This document shows positions 1 to 10,968 of a stretch of DNA of 64,000 bases, piece after piece. The notes under the pieces were generated by a model. The model searched no databases. It was not told the DNA's origin and saw nothing but the letters and a program-made list of their open reading frames with translations. The position numbers were made by a program, and so were the translations under genes. Position 1 is the first letter of the stretch; each line of letters begins with the position of its first letter. This DNA is from Malachius bipustulatus (taxonomy: Eukaryota > Arthropoda > Insecta > Coleoptera > Melyridae): positions 16,649,867 through 16,713,866 of the forward strand of contig OU342630.1 of the NCBI GenBank assembly GCA_910589415.1, read 5' to 3'.

Positions 1-29
1 AAGTTTTGAGACATAAAACACCCTGTAAC
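1..29. mobile_element. Right end of a CAGGGTG foldback, cut by window edge
   Basis: The first bases end in ACACCCTG followed by TA, which is how the right ends of the many CAGGGTG/CACCCTG foldback elements elsewhere in the window finish. The rest of the element would lie outside the window, so this rests only on a terminal motif. Confidence 0.35.
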
Positions 30-2174
30 TTCGTAACCAATCACAAAAAAAAAAAAAATTCTTTTGTGATTTTCAACCCGCTTTGAAGTCCGCTTATCAC
101 CATTGGTCTATGCAAGGTCACTCATGAATTACCCACCGCAAAATCTGCTATAAAGAAGTTCTGATTGCAATCACCTATCAATACCTATCAATAACAACTA
201 TTTAGCAAAGCCTGCACTACACCTCAAAAAAATGACGATGGTGCGAATTTTTGAAAAATCGCTACTTTTTCGTTTTTTAATTTTATTTTGTCTCTTAACA
301 ATGAACCGATCGGGTTGTTTCAGATCGCATTTTCTTCATATTTTAATTCTCTACAATTCGTCCAATGGGACTATTTACATGGTTCCATCAGTTTTTTTTT
401 TTAAAGCAAAATAACAAGAAAGCGACTTTTTCCACTACAGTGTTAATAAAAAAAATAATAAAATGGTAAAATCGAGTAGAAAACTGTGCGGTCTGATTCT
501 GGGGTTATTCCGCGAGATGGAACCGGCGGCATTCCGTTACAATTTTTGTCAGAATCTGGTGATTTTAGAGGTGCGTTGCTTGGTCTACTTTATAATACCC
601 ACTGTTATAGACTTATGAATGAAATTCGGATGAATTGAGGAGACTTACAATTCGCAGCAAAATTGCAATTATTTTTAAATAACCTATAAATAAATAACAG
701 TTACATTAAATAGCCGTGACTACGTAATACTATTCATAGAAAGTCGAATAGACTAGTCTACTATTATACTCTAGTTATTGAATATCTCGGATATCCTAGG
801 TACCTACCAACCGAACCGAAACTAAGTTCGGATAATGTGACCCACAATTTCCAAAGCCAAAACTGACGTGAAAGTGCTACTAAATGAATACCGATACAAA
901 GTTGGTAAAATAAATTGAAGTACCTATATCTACGTGTATCTACTAAAGTCCCGCATCATTCGTCTTTATTTTATTCTCGAGAAAACAAATATGATCAACA
1001 TGCAAAAATTTATTAAAATAAAAAAACTCATTCAAAGTCGTTCATTTTCCTTTGAATTTATGCGGCATTTTAGACCCACATTGAATACAGAATGTAAAGT
1101 GAAATAAAAATATACCATCTGCATATTAATAATAAAAATTGAATTGAAAACAATGCGAAAAATATTTAACATCGCTTAGCATTTAAGCTCACAAACTGTA
1201 TTTATAATTCTGTTGTAATCAGTTTCAGTTTCAACACCTAGAAGATCGGTATTTATTTTCACTTACCGCTGAAAGAATTTTTCTTCGAAATTGCTCATTT
1301 TCGGCTTAAGAGTATCATATCGTAAACCATTAGTCATTGTCAGACGTAAATCCTGTATTTCTTCTCCATTGCATAAGCTAAATCCTGATAAATTTGTTAA
1401 TAGATTAAGGAATCCAGGATGTATGACAAGAAACGAGCGTAGCTAAAAGAACTTATTTCGACATCTTGTTCGACTATTTCTTGGATATACTCAAAGTAAA
1501 TTTACGTCATTTATATCCATTAAATAAAAATATCAGTAAAATTTTAACATTTATTATTCCTAGAATTATCATTGATTAAAGATTAAATAAACTCTTTAAA
1601 GTACATACCTAAGTGCTTATTGTGTAAATTACTCAAGAATAATTGCATAGCAGGATATTTTTATTGAAATTAACAAATCTATGAGTGTTTCAGACCTTCT
1701 CTGACATTATGAATGGTTAATGTTAATGTCAACTGCAAGAAACAAATTGCTAGACACATATTACATTACTCGATTAATATCTTGCCAAAAAAACTTCTGA
1801 CCCAAATAATGATAAAAATATTTATCCAGATGGTGTAATGCAAACATCGCGAAAAGTTATTCTTGAACGGGATAAAAAAGCTCAGTTCGGGGCTCAGTAG
1901 CTTCATGAGAAAGAACTTGAAAGATACGGAATAATATAAGCTGGGTTGTAAGTTATACCCAAATTACGTAAGTAATTCTTTTAGATCAGAAAACAGGCAG
2001 TGCAGATAATAATACGTAAAATACAAAATATATTCAAGAATGTAAAGTCTCTAGTGAAAAAAAAAACAACAGTCTTTTTGGCGACTGCAGAAGTTAAAAA
2101 TTTAAGATTTAAATTAACAAGTTAACATGTGTCACCACCACACGTACCTAATAGACAAAATTCCTGTTTATCAA
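30..2174. other. AT-rich stretch, no gene recognised
   Basis: About 2.1 kb of AT-rich sequence. The only open frame (232-414, 60 codons) is low-complexity F/L-rich and has no recognisable motif. I see no strong inverted repeats, RNA genes or LINE domains. It ends where a more GC-balanced segment resembling a LINE 5' leader begins. Confidence 0.6.
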
Positions 2175-2349
2175 CAACCCTGGAACGAGCTCCTGCTGGT
2201 TTCGAGCATGGTTTTGGTAAATAGGGGAGCGGATATTTATTCACTAAGGCTGATTTCCGTCTGATTTTCCATGCCTGATACTGATAACACGTCAAATCAC
2301 ACTAGGCAGGCTTTCGCAAAGTCTTGCGGCGGCAATCAATAAAACGATT

Positions 2350-2515
2350 ATGAAACACCTTAAGTTGTCATATAACATCACTATAGCCTCTGAAAATCTT
2401 TCAAAAACCATTGACACTCCTGACCATAGGGGCGATCCATCATCGAATCCAACTGAAAATCCGCCAAGCTTCTCCTCCACATACGCAAAAGCGACAATAT
2501 CTGAATCTTCCTATA
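2350..2515 (+). pseudogene. LINE ORF1 fragment, first part
   Basis: Open frame starting at an ATG shortly after a leader-like sequence. The residues are polar and Ser/Pro/Thr-rich and include SYAKAT-like text (TYAKATIS) before the break. Text of this sort is common in the linker of ORF1 (Gag-like) proteins of insect I/Jockey-type LINEs, just before the nucleic-acid-binding part. The frame runs into the foldback element at 2516, and homologous reading resumes after 4933. The zinc knuckles of a typical ORF1 are not visible, so internal deletion is likely. The assignment depends on the better conserved downstream piece. Confidence 0.5.
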
Positions 2516-2679
2516 CAGGGTGTCCCGTATCGTTATGTTCAAATTTTTTGAGCATATATTAGGCTTAATTTTGAGCCCAAAAAACCCAAAAGTGGCAGGT
2601 CTATCTTTATTCGTTACGAAGTTACAGGCCTAAGAAAATTATGACTAGTAAATAACAAGATTCAACTTTGAAAACCACA

Positions 2680-4350
2680 GAGAAGGCGAACTTGTTGGCG
2701 GGAGTCTTTTCTTCATACTCTTCCGTCGACTTTCATGGAAGAACTCCGCCAATGATCCCTTCCGTGGAAACCAAAATGTCAGACATTGTTTTCCGACAGC
2801 GTGTCATAAAGAGCATTATGTTAGCGTTAGACCCAAACAAGGCTTCCGGGCCCGATGACGTACCTGTTATCGTACTAAAAAAATGCGCCACTGAGCTGTC
2901 ATCTGTCTTCTGCCGACTTTTCAACTTGTCGTATAAAAAGGGAATATTTCCTTCTTGCTGGAAATGTGCACGGATCCAACCTATTCCCAAGAAAGGCAAA
3001 AAGACTATACCAAATAACTATCGACCAGTGGCACTTCTTTCAGTAATATCCAAGATTATGGAGAAAGCTATTAACCAACATCTTTTAAAATACTTGGAAG
3101 GAGCTAATATAATCAGCGACCGCCAATACGGATTCCGCAAACAAAGGTCAACTGGTGACCTCCTCACTTACGTCACCGAGCTGTGGAACGGCGCAATCGA
3201 GCACCATGGGGAGTCTCGAGGGGTTGCGCTTGATATTTCTAGAGCTTTCGACCGTGTTTGGCATGGGGGACTGTTGGCAAAACTGCAGGCCTATGGCATG
3301 CCCGAGAAATTCTGCTTGTGGCTTGCGAGTTATCTCGGAGATCGTTCATTGCAGGTGGCAGTCGATGGAGTTCTTTCTGAGACCTTTTCCATCAATGCCG
3401 GTGTGCCCCAGGGATCCATTTAATCTCCGACTCTCTTTCTAATATTTATAAACGACTTGCTGGAAACAACAAAAAATCCAATATACAGTTTTGCCGACGA
3501 CAGTACCCTCATATCTTCTTTTACGTTAGATGCGCGAACATCTGCCATCGACGCACAGACTCGCAGGGAGCAAGAAGTTGCCATACTTAACAATGACTTG
3601 CAAGACATTCTAACTTGGGGCGATAGAAACCAAGTCCAATTTAATGCTGGAAAAACCCAAGCAGTCATCTTCACCAAAAAGGCCAACGTTTTGGAGCCAG
3701 ATATGGTGATGGCGGGACACTCTCTTATTCCAGCGTCATCTCTTCGTTTACTTGGAGTGAGTCTCGGAGCGAACATGTCTTGGCATGATCATGTTGCTGG
3801 TCTGGCGAAGAGTGCTTCTCAAAAACTTGGGACACTCTTCCGCACGAAGAAATTTTATACACCACAACAGCTTCTCCTCTTATACAAGGCTCAAATCCGA
3901 CCATCCTTGGAGTACTGCTCACATGTTTGGAGCTCAGCTCCCAAACATACACTGAGACTACTCGACTCTATTCAGAAAAGAGCCATCCGCTTGATTGGGG
4001 ACCCAGATTTGACAAAAAACTTAGACACTCTCGAACATCGAAGAAGAGTAGCTGACCTGAGTCTGTTTTACAGATATTTTAATGGAAAGTGTTCAAAAGA
4101 CGTGGCCCGGTTGATGCCACCAAGAACAAGACCGGGCAGAAATACACGTCGAGCCGCAGACGCTCATCCGTATCAGGTTCAGCTCGTTACACCTCGTACC
4201 ACCCTATTTCAGACTTCTTTTATGTATAGAACCGCATCACTTTGGAATAGCATTCCAAAGGGCGTGTTTCCCGAAGTATACAACCTACAGAGATTCAAGG
4301 CCAACGTGAATCGATATCTCCGCTCATGCACCGCTCCCAGAGCGTCATAG
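2680..4350 (+). pseudogene. LINE reverse transcriptase, truncated, one stop codon
   Basis: One continuous frame of about 556 codons is interrupted only by TAA at 3421-3423, where the family expects a hydrophobic residue after GVPQGS. Visible RT landmarks in order: NKASGPDDVP (finger region), the NNYRPVALLSVISKIME block, DISRAFDRVWH (motif A with the catalytic Asp), GVPQGS (motif B) and FADDSTL (motif C, catalytic DD). A long thumb/C-terminal region with ILGVSLG-like text follows, ending at TAG-free AS-TAG. The track start at 2668 lies in foldback sequence and is not the real start. The N-terminal endonuclease is missing through 5' truncation. A young copy is likely because only one lesion is visible over 1.67 kb. 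Placement in the CR1/Jockey group is inference. Confidence 0.88.
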
Positions 4351-4382
4351 GGATTTCCCTGCAGTGCATGTGCATTTTCAAT

Positions 4383-4410
4383 AAAAAAAAAAAAAACAAA
4401 AAAAAAAACA
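4383..4410 (+). other. Poly-A tail of truncated LINE
   Basis: An A-rich run with two C interruptions directly follows the short 3' UTR of the RT-bearing LINE and directly precedes the second copy of the AACCACA target duplication. Confidence 0.85.
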
Positions 4411-4600
4411 GAACCACATGTGTTGTGGTTTAGGCTAATAATTTATTGTTGTGGTAACGACATGAGTAAATGTCACCGAAATAAACATTAGAAGAGGTTC
4501 TCCTGCTCATACAAAATGGCATTTGGATTCAAATATTATATGGGGCACCAGCATATTTCGGAATTGGCGTTTGTAACTAAATTCCAAAAAGCAATTATTA

Positions 4601-4736
4601 TTGGATCGTATTCAGCATGCTGGTCAAGAGATCGGTCGCGAAAAAAGACGAGAAATTAGGACTGTTACTTCTGCAATAGGCCTCCGAGCTCAAGTTTGTA
4701 TTCAACAAGGAATAGGACATTTTTAAACACATGATA
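4601..4736 (+). pseudogene. IS630/mariner transposase C-terminal remnant
   Basis: An open frame running LDRIQHAGQEIGRE ... GLRAQVCIQQGIGHF and then a stop. This is the pattern at the C-terminus of the Tc1-mariner/IS630-clan transposases common in insects, where a helix RI..A..EI is followed by R..CI...G.HFEH near the end. It sits next to the right inverted repeat of the foldback at 2516-4931, where the 3' end of such a gene belongs. The catalytic core is gone. It marks the foldback as a relative of elements with this transposase. Confidence 0.7.
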
Positions 4737-4933
4737 AACTAAAGATTTGGTCAATAAAATAAGCTTTATGTGGTTTTCAAAGTTAAATCTGGTATTTACT
4801 AGACATTATTTTCTTAGGCCTCTAACTTCGTAACGAATGCAGATAGACCTGCCACTTTTGGGTTTTTTAGACTTAGATATAAGCCTACTATATGCTCACA
4901 AAATTTGAACATAACGATACCGGACACCCTGTA

Positions 4934-5170
4934 TATGCCTTCCCGACAAAAGAACGAGCCATCATCCTCAATGCAGTCGGAAAACTAAGCTCAGGGACTA
5001 CGGTTTAAAACTAGGAAGCATTATCGGCCCCAAAAAAGTCATATTTGCCTCCAGAATATCAAACGGAAGAATCTGCATCTAATCTGTCCAATACTGAACA
5101 AAAAGTCCAGAACTTCAAAGAAATACTTATCAATCAAGAACGAATAACAGTAAAAAGACACCAGCCCGTA
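4934..5170 (+). pseudogene. LINE ORF1 fragment, second part
   Basis: Reading across at least two frames gives KERAIILNAVGKLSSGT, then KLGSIIGPKKVIFASRISNG and RICI, then VQNFKEILINQERITVKRH. This is the RNA-binding-like segment preceding the knuckle region in ORF1 proteins of insect I-group LINEs (pattern: aliphatic strand, GPKK-I-ASRISNNRICIYL, ITV-RR). Frameshifts separate the blocks. It continues the piece at 2350-2515 once the foldback insertion is ignored. A deletion then joins it almost directly to endonuclease sequence. Confidence 0.6.
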
Positions 5171-5177
5171 GGATAAG

Positions 5178-5870
5178 CCCATGCCCATGCAAAAGTTACA
5201 TCGGGTACTACCGTAACAGACTGAACTCAAGAAAAGCAAGTGGTGGCGTTGCAACTTTTATCCATGACCACATCTCTGCAGTACAAATTCCCAACCGGAA
5301 GCAGTCGTAGTTCGCCTTCAAGCTGCGCCAAAATTCACAGTCGGTAATTTAAATATCCTCAGTAGCCAAACCCTCAATGTGTCTGAACTGAACCTTCTTA
5401 TGCAACAGCTTGCTCCAACTACACTCATTTTAGGACACCTAAACGTCCACAATATAATCTGCAACTCTAAGAAAACAGACAGCCGCGGAGCACTAAATGA
5501 AAACTTTCTTAATAGCCATCTATTTCTCCCGCTAAACACTGGCGAGCCAATGCACTGGGGATTTTTCTACCATAGATCTAACTCTTTGCGATGCAACACT
5601 AGCGCTCTGCCTTACCTGGTCTACTGAAACACAACTCTACAATAATAGCGACCACTTCCCTGTTATCATTGACTACCTAGATCACTCCAGCCACGAAAAC
5701 TCCAGCACTCTCACAAACTGGAAACTAAAGACTGCAAAATGGTCGAAATTCTACCAATATATCAACGATCACATCGATGACAACTACCTAAACAGTGTCA
5801 ACAGCGTGAACGAAAAAGTGACCCTTTTTTACAATCTTCTCAGAGATGCAGGGGGGGGGGGCTTATGAGC
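5178..5870 (+). pseudogene. LINE ORF2 APE endonuclease domain, decayed
   Basis: Landmarks in order: YYRNRLNSRKASGGVATFIH (about 5190-5260; the GGVAI.. strand of APE endonucleases), KFTVGNLNILSSQTLNVSEL (5330-5395), LILGHLNVHN (5430-5455; family usually LILGDFNAHN, so the catalytic Asp reads His here), a segment equivalent to the family's L-N-G-P-TH block, and NNSDHFPVIIDYLDH (5640-5690), with the SDHFP catalytic His block intact. The longest single frame is 5379-5627. Frames shift near 5340 and 5630, and a G-run (5852-5861) marks another break. The endonuclease would have nicked target DNA for retrotransposition. Confidence 0.75.
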
Positions 5871-5874
5871 CTTT

Positions 5875-6235
5875 AATAAACTAAAGAGACACAACAAATC
5901 CGAACATCTCCTTGATTTCAAACGCTTACGCGCAAGGGTCAGATTTCTTATTTAAACAAAAAAAAATCCTGGATTGAATTCACATCTACCACGAACAACA
6001 ATACATCCATCACCGAAGTATGGAACAAGATCAGGAGAATCAATCCCTTAGAATAGTAGAGTCTCTTAGCTAAGACGTCCCACATATTCTCAGCAATGAA
6101 ATCTAATACGCACTGCCCCTTGGACAGCATTATTGGAAGTGAAAATCGACACATCAATTGCAAAGCTGTCAAAAACTCAAACCCACCCCGAACTAGTAAA
6201 AGCAATATTCAGACAGAAAACAGAATCACACAAAA
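5875..6235 (+). pseudogene. LINE ORF2 linker between endonuclease and RNase H, RT deleted
   Basis: Fragments such as RHNKSEHLLDFKRLRARVRF (5885-5950) fit the linker that lies between APE and RT in I-group LINEs. After about 6100 the sequence passes within about 130 bp to RNase H text, with no RT motifs between. The reverse transcriptase, normally about 800 bp or more, is therefore absent from this copy. Individual boundaries are approximate. Confidence 0.5.
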
Positions 6236-6239
6236 ACTC

Positions 6240-6815
6240 AAGCTTCATCTTCACCGACGCCTCCAAGTCCCACGAAGGTATATAATCCGAAATCTACACA
6301 CAAGAATCATCTCACCAATTCAACCTAAACGACGACTGTAGCGTGTTCACGCGTGAGCTGAGTACTCTCCCAGAGGCCACCAACTACGTCTAACACCCCG
6401 ACAGAAAAAATACATCATTTATTCCGACTTCCACAGCTCTCTCCAGTTCATTAACAAATTATACACAGCTCACTCTCTTGTTGTCAAGATTAACGACGCA
6501 CTCACAAGACACCCCCAAATATCCAATCTAACTTTCATGTTTGTCCCGGCTCATTTTGCAATTTATGGAAATGAACAAGCTGACTTACTTGCTAAAGACG
6601 CGATCAGAAACGAAAAGTCAACCAAACTCAACTACATTTAAACGGATATGAAAGCCCACATCAAAGTCCTGCTAATAAAACCATGGGACCGCAAATGGCA
6701 AGAGAGTTCATCCATGCTGAAGACACTGAAGACTACCCTTCACCCAACCATGTCACTTCCGGAAAATGGAGAAAGTCAGGTAGTTCTATCAAGAATAAGA
6801 ACTGGGCATACCCAT
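6240..6815 (+). pseudogene. LINE ORF2 RNase H domain, 5' side of LTR insertion
   Basis: RNase H landmarks are clear. FIFTDASKSHEG has the first catalytic Asp, CSVFTRELSTLPEA the Glu, YIIYSDFHSSLQFIN the second Asp, and FVPAHFAIYGNEQADLLAKDA the His and final Asp. The last two lie in one open frame from about 6409 to 6640. An in-frame stop follows NYI, then text for the C-terminal region with ..SRIRTGHTHHT, where the LTR element interrupts. RNase H removes RNA from the cDNA hybrid in I-group LINEs. The domain core is recognisable but the gene is broken. Confidence 0.8.
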
Positions 6816-6820
6816 CATAC

Positions 6821-8574
6821 TGCAGCGTCAGCAAATGAAAAATTGCAGCATCAGTAAATGCGAATTTTTGCTGCGTGAGCAAAATAAAAGACGTTTGCTC
6901 GTCGTAAATGCCAATAATTGCAGTGTGAGCGATAAGATTATAAAATCAGGGAATGTCGAACGTAACAGTAGCGAGAGCTTGTAGTGCAAGCGAAAGACAA
7001 AGTGTTATTTCGGCAAAACGGTAATACTGCAAAATAAACTTTCACGACAAATTTCTCTAAAGATAATGATGTTGAATAACTTGAAAACCGAATCAAATAC
7101 TATCAGAGTGCTAGTTATTCCGCTGCTTTAATTTATAAGGAGTTACACCCTTTATATAGATATCTAAGGTAGGTTAGGGATGCCAAAGAGTTCTTCAGGG
7201 GTTACTAACTCGATTTACTCGAGTTCTAATTTTTATTGTGCTACCTAAACTCTATGAAGAACTAATAAAAAATAGATTTAGGGTGATGAAGATGTTAATG
7301 TGATTTTCAAAGAATAAGTTATAATGTACAGATGTTTAATGAGCAAATTATGGTTTACATTTCTTGTTTAATTAAATCAATAATTATCCTGACTTACTCT
7401 AAAAGTTTTAAATCTGATATAGATGTTTAAACAATCAGTTCGTTTAAAATAAAGGTACCTTTACTTTGTACACTGGCGTAAAAAAGAATAAAATACTTCC
7501 GATATCATTTATATCGGGAAAGATAAAGTTCGTGAGCAGCAATTAATTAATTTACTAAATTAGCACTGATCCTCTAGTCCTTCCTCGTCATGATCGGTGA
7601 AATAAAATAAAAGGCAACTTACAGTTTCCGGGATGAAGCTGATTGAGATAAAAACTGTCTTTATTTTGACAGTAAAAAGGATATTAATAACTCCTGGACT
7701 TTCCAGCTTGGGCTGCCTGCTTTAAAGCGGGTGATGTCTAATCGAGCATTGAAATCTCCAGAAGAAAACCAGCAGGTGTAGGGACCGCACCCTAACGAGG
7801 CTCCAGGGGTTGAAAGGTCGTAAACAGCACTAGCACCGGGAAAATGTTCTGTTGTTATTGGAGATCTTCGAAATGTTGATTTATTTCACCGTGGATAAAT
7901 GAAAACGGTGGGAGGATGAATTAGATAGTCGAGGAACAGAAACAGGCCACGCTCCCTTTGTCTCTTAGTTCAAAATGGCTTCCTCTTCACAAAAGTAATT
8001 AATCCAGATATCAGTAAATACCGGAGAAGGCAAGGTATTTACCAAAGATAAAGGTAAAGATAAAGGTATAAGGTAAAGTTGAGATAAAATCCCCGAAAGA
8101 TTGAAGGAAATCCCAGAAGCTAAAAATAAGTAATAATCGAATTAAAAACTCATTTCTAGAATAACCGTAATAGCGACTTACCCTGAACAACAGGCTTCGT
8201 ACGGGAACGGTTAAGAGAATCAACTTTCTTGGTGGACAGATAAAAAGGAAGTGAATTCAGTTCCGTGAACTTGAGAGGAAGTCCGTCTTCGGTTGGTGAA
8301 AGGAGAAATGTCACTAGCAGATACTGAAATCTGATTGACAGTTGACAACTTATTTGGTTCCTGAAAGGAACTCAAGATCGAACTGAAACGAGATGTGCAA
8401 CGCCATCTAGTAGTGAATTATCCGGACAGTACCCGTACCGACATACAGTTTGGGTAGCCAGTTCAAAGATGCGATCTATGTTATGGGGAGTTGTGGGGAA
8501 TTGTAATTTTACAATTCACTTTAAAACGAAAGAAACTTTGTAAGGATGAAAACAGGTGACGTATTCACGTTACA
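6821..8574 (-). repeat. 3' LTR of the gypsy-like element
   Basis: Direct 1754-bp copy of 13394-15147 with TG...CA termini. In the element's own orientation this is the downstream LTR, adjacent to the polypurine tract. The 70-codon frame at 8011-8223 occurs identically in the other LTR and shows no known motif. I treat it as a chance frame within the repeat. Several AGATAAAGG-type motifs occur at 8035-8075. Confidence 0.95.
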
Positions 8575-8588
8575 CACCTCCCCTTACC
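8575..8588 (-). promoter_or_regulatory. Polypurine tract (plus-strand primer)
   Basis: On the minus strand the bases directly before the downstream LTR read GGTAAGGGGAGGTG, then the LTR start TGTAACG. A purine-rich run abutting the 3' LTR is the expected RNase H-resistant primer for plus-strand synthesis. Confidence 0.8.
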
Positions 8589-8807
8589 GATGCAAGAGAA
8601 AATTCAAAAACTAGAAGAAAATTCTAGTTCTTTCTATACCCGTAGAAGGGTATATATGAAGGTATGATTGTGGATGACCAACAAGGACGACACAAATCAA
8701 AAAAGAGAGAGAATAGTGTTCTACAAAAACAGACTTTGTAAAAGTTTACTACCATATTTACTATTCGTTCAGATAATATCGCACAGTTAGTCACTTTAAC
8801 TGGCTAT

Positions 8808-9026
8808 CGGCCAATATTATAAACGCTGGTTAAGTTAACTGGCCGATTTCTGTGGTCGTTTCTGGAGAAGATATAGACTATAGGTCGAAATTATTGCTTT
8901 TTAATTACTCTTGGCATAAAAGGGATTACAAAAATATTAATAAAAGTTATTCGAGGTCAATATTAGCTTCAAAATCGGGCACAGAAATCTGCCAGTTAAC
9001 TTAACCAGCGTTTATAATATTGGCCG
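8808..9026. mobile_element. Small MITE with about 45-bp inverted repeats
   Basis: The left arm begins CGGCCAATATTATAAACGCT (8808 on) and the right arm ends AGCGTTTATAATATTGGCCG. The paired text continues through the GGTTAAGTTAACTGGC / GCCAGTTAACTTAACC segment and the CACAGAAATC motif. It lies inside the internal region of the LTR element. A partial match to its right half occurs at the window's end (63959-64000), so it is a dispersed family. No coding capacity. Confidence 0.75.
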
Positions 9027-10049
9027 TATATAATATAAAAAGAAATATTTAATTCGCACATGCAGATTAAATTTATTGTTACAAAACCTTAATGCTAAGT
9101 AGATAAAAGAAAATGTACATGCATTCTTTCTAGATAACGTTACTAAAAGTTGATTATTATTATAAACACTTATTACTAGATATTGTATATACCAGAATTA
9201 AAATTAAGTTATGACATTTCGGTATAACAGACTCGCTGTTAATGGAGCTGCGCTGTTCCGTTTAATGTTCAACCACCCATAGTTTTGAACACTACTTCAG
9301 CCTGGGGTTTCAAAAACCGCCAACACTGAAGGGTTAAGAAAATGCTATGGGGCTTTCACACAAACTAAACTCTCGGAAACAGGGCTGCTACTCGATAAAA
9401 TGGACAACTAAACAAATCCAGAAATTCTGACTTCATCATAAAAAGTCAAGGTAGCGGGACAGATACAATTAGACATATATACAGATAACTCAAAAGGTAT
9501 TTGCAAACATATGCTTAGGGGAGAGATAATGTACATAATTTTCATTCTTTACAATGAAAATAGATAGGGGAAGATATAAATGTAAGGCAACGAAATGTAG
9601 ATAATTCTACTCCTTTATGGGAAAGTTTCGAAATAGATAAGTAGTTGTTCTAACTACTACTAGTTACAAAGGGACAAAACTAAGATAACTGGTCATTGAA
9701 AGTCACTTTGTGTGTCCTTGTCAGATAAATCTCAAAGGTCATACGGAACAAATTACTTGGATACTTCCAATAATCACTTCAAGAAATCATCAATAATCGC
9801 CTGGATTACTAGAAAAACATCAAAGACACAGTAAGATAGCTCAATCACTCGGAAAGATAAGACAAAATGGGAAAACCATTTTCATCGCTGAGATAGGGGG
9901 TATTCGATATCAGTGTTCAGATTCCTTTACATCAGCACTGAATATCTAAGGCCACCTTTGCAAATTCAGAACTCGAATTCACATAGATTTCTATTTTCCA
10001 TCTGGGAAAATATTCGCAGAGAAGATAATGATTAGCTATCATTTCATTA

Positions 10050-10240
10050 TGAAGCTAATAGGTAGAGGTATTAAGGTAAGATAAGATAATTTCTTTTCTT
10101 CTTTGAAAAGAATATCTAAGATAAACATTAGTCACCATTCCATTATGGTACTAATAGGTATAGATAAGATAAGATAAGATAGTTTCTTTCCTTCATTGAA
10201 AAGAATATCTAAGATAAGCATTAGCCACCATTTTACTGTG
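10050..10240. repeat. Tandem repeat, about 90-bp unit, GATA motifs
   Basis: At least two adjacent diverged copies share GAAAAGAATATCTAAGATAA, then a CATTAG-CACCAT segment, then a GCTAATA/ACTAATAGGTA segment and a GATAAG run. A partial copy precedes them (10025-10060). They lie in the LTR element's non-coding internal region. Confidence 0.6.
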
Positions 10241-10271
10241 GTGCTAATAAATAAGGTAAGGGAAGATAAGA

Positions 10272-10480
10272 TAAAAGGTATCTGCTGTCGTCTGATTGGA
10301 CAAGCAGAGCAGTTTTCACTTTAGCACGTAGCAGGGCGGAAACTGTCGGGAAAGCACCCTACTCAACAGAGATGGTGGGTAAGATAAAGATAACCTGCTG
10401 TCTTTTGTTTGGACAAACAGGGCAGTTTTCTCTTTAGCCTAAAGCAGGGCGGAAACTGTCGGGAAAGCACCCGGGTATAG
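10272..10480. repeat. Tandem duplication, about 105-bp unit
   Basis: Two adjacent copies share CTGCTGTC, GGACAA-CAG-GCAGTTTTC, TTTAGC, AGCAGGGCGGAAACTGTCGG and GAAAGCACCC. They follow the 90-bp GATA repeats in the same LTR element. The function is not visible. Confidence 0.7.
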
Positions 10481-10968
10481 ATAGTAGATAAGATAAAGGT
10501 AAAAGAAAAGATAAGGTAGATACAACGATAAGATAGTGTTTCCCTTTGGTTCCATGAACACAAGAAAACTTAAGAGATAACTTAGACTTGTAAACGTTAG
10601 CCAGATAAGATAGACGAATAGTTTCTTCTTGAGGTAATAGTTTAGATAACCAGAAAAATTATGGGTTCCCAAAAATTTGAGCGATAGAACAAAATAAGAT
10701 ACTGAGGATAACAGATACTGATCCCAAAATTAGCAACACTTATACTTTGGATCCTCATTCACACAGCTAGTTTCGAGATCCTTGAGAATGCCTTGAAAGA
10801 TACGGTGCTCATTCTGCATACATTCTTCATTCATTCTTGATACGACAAAAGACATAGCATCCTCAATTCACGTATTGTCAAACCTCATTCCAAACAAGAG
10901 TTTGTATATGCTGTAGAGAAGATAGAAGTTAGGTAGAAATAAAATTTCTGGAGAGAGAAGGGAGTGAA

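Larger units (their letters stand above)
2680..4410 (+). mobile_element. 5'-truncated CR1/Jockey-group LINE with poly-A tail
   Basis: The insertion begins abruptly inside a reverse transcriptase domain and ends in an A-rich tail (4383-4410, interrupted by a single C near each end). The 7-bp AACCACA occurs at both boundaries (2673-2679 and 4412-4418), consistent with a target-site duplication made by target-primed reverse transcription. The insertion sits inside the left arm of a foldback element and is therefore younger than that element. The endonuclease and any ORF1 are absent, which is usual for 5'-truncated copies. Confidence 0.85.
2516..4931 (+). mobile_element. IS630/Tc1-mariner-type foldback with long TIRs, TA TSD
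   Basis: The left end CAGGGTGTCCCGTATCG and the right end CGATACCGGACACCCTG are inverted copies. The inverted repeats extend inward about 160 bp on each side (2516-2679 against 4763-4931, imperfect), and TA flanks both ends (2514-2515 and 4932-4933). Inside are a later LINE insertion (2680-4410) and the C-terminal end of an IS630/mariner-type transposase (4601-4736). Removing the element brings the two ORF1 pieces of the surrounding LINE together at one TA. It is non-autonomous now. Confidence 0.85.
8589..10965 (-). other. Non-coding internal region of LTR element, GATA-rich
   Basis: On the element's sense strand this lies downstream of integrase, where an env-like gene could be in some gypsy elements. 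No long frame is present. The stretch from about 9480 to 10660 is packed with GATAAG or AGATAAG motifs (sense-strand CTTATC), well over a dozen by eye, partly within tandem repeats. GATAAG matches the consensus bound by GATA-family transcription factors. Whether it acts as an enhancer is inference. Confidence 0.55.

Noticed and set aside
8011..8223. 70-codon frame repeated identically at 14584-14796
   Set aside because: It looks conserved only because it lies in the two identical LTRs; no motif and no independent conservation.
10050..10480. CRISPR-like array of short repeats
   Set aside because: The repeats are tandem, diverged and lack uniform unique spacers, and they lie in a eukaryotic LTR element.
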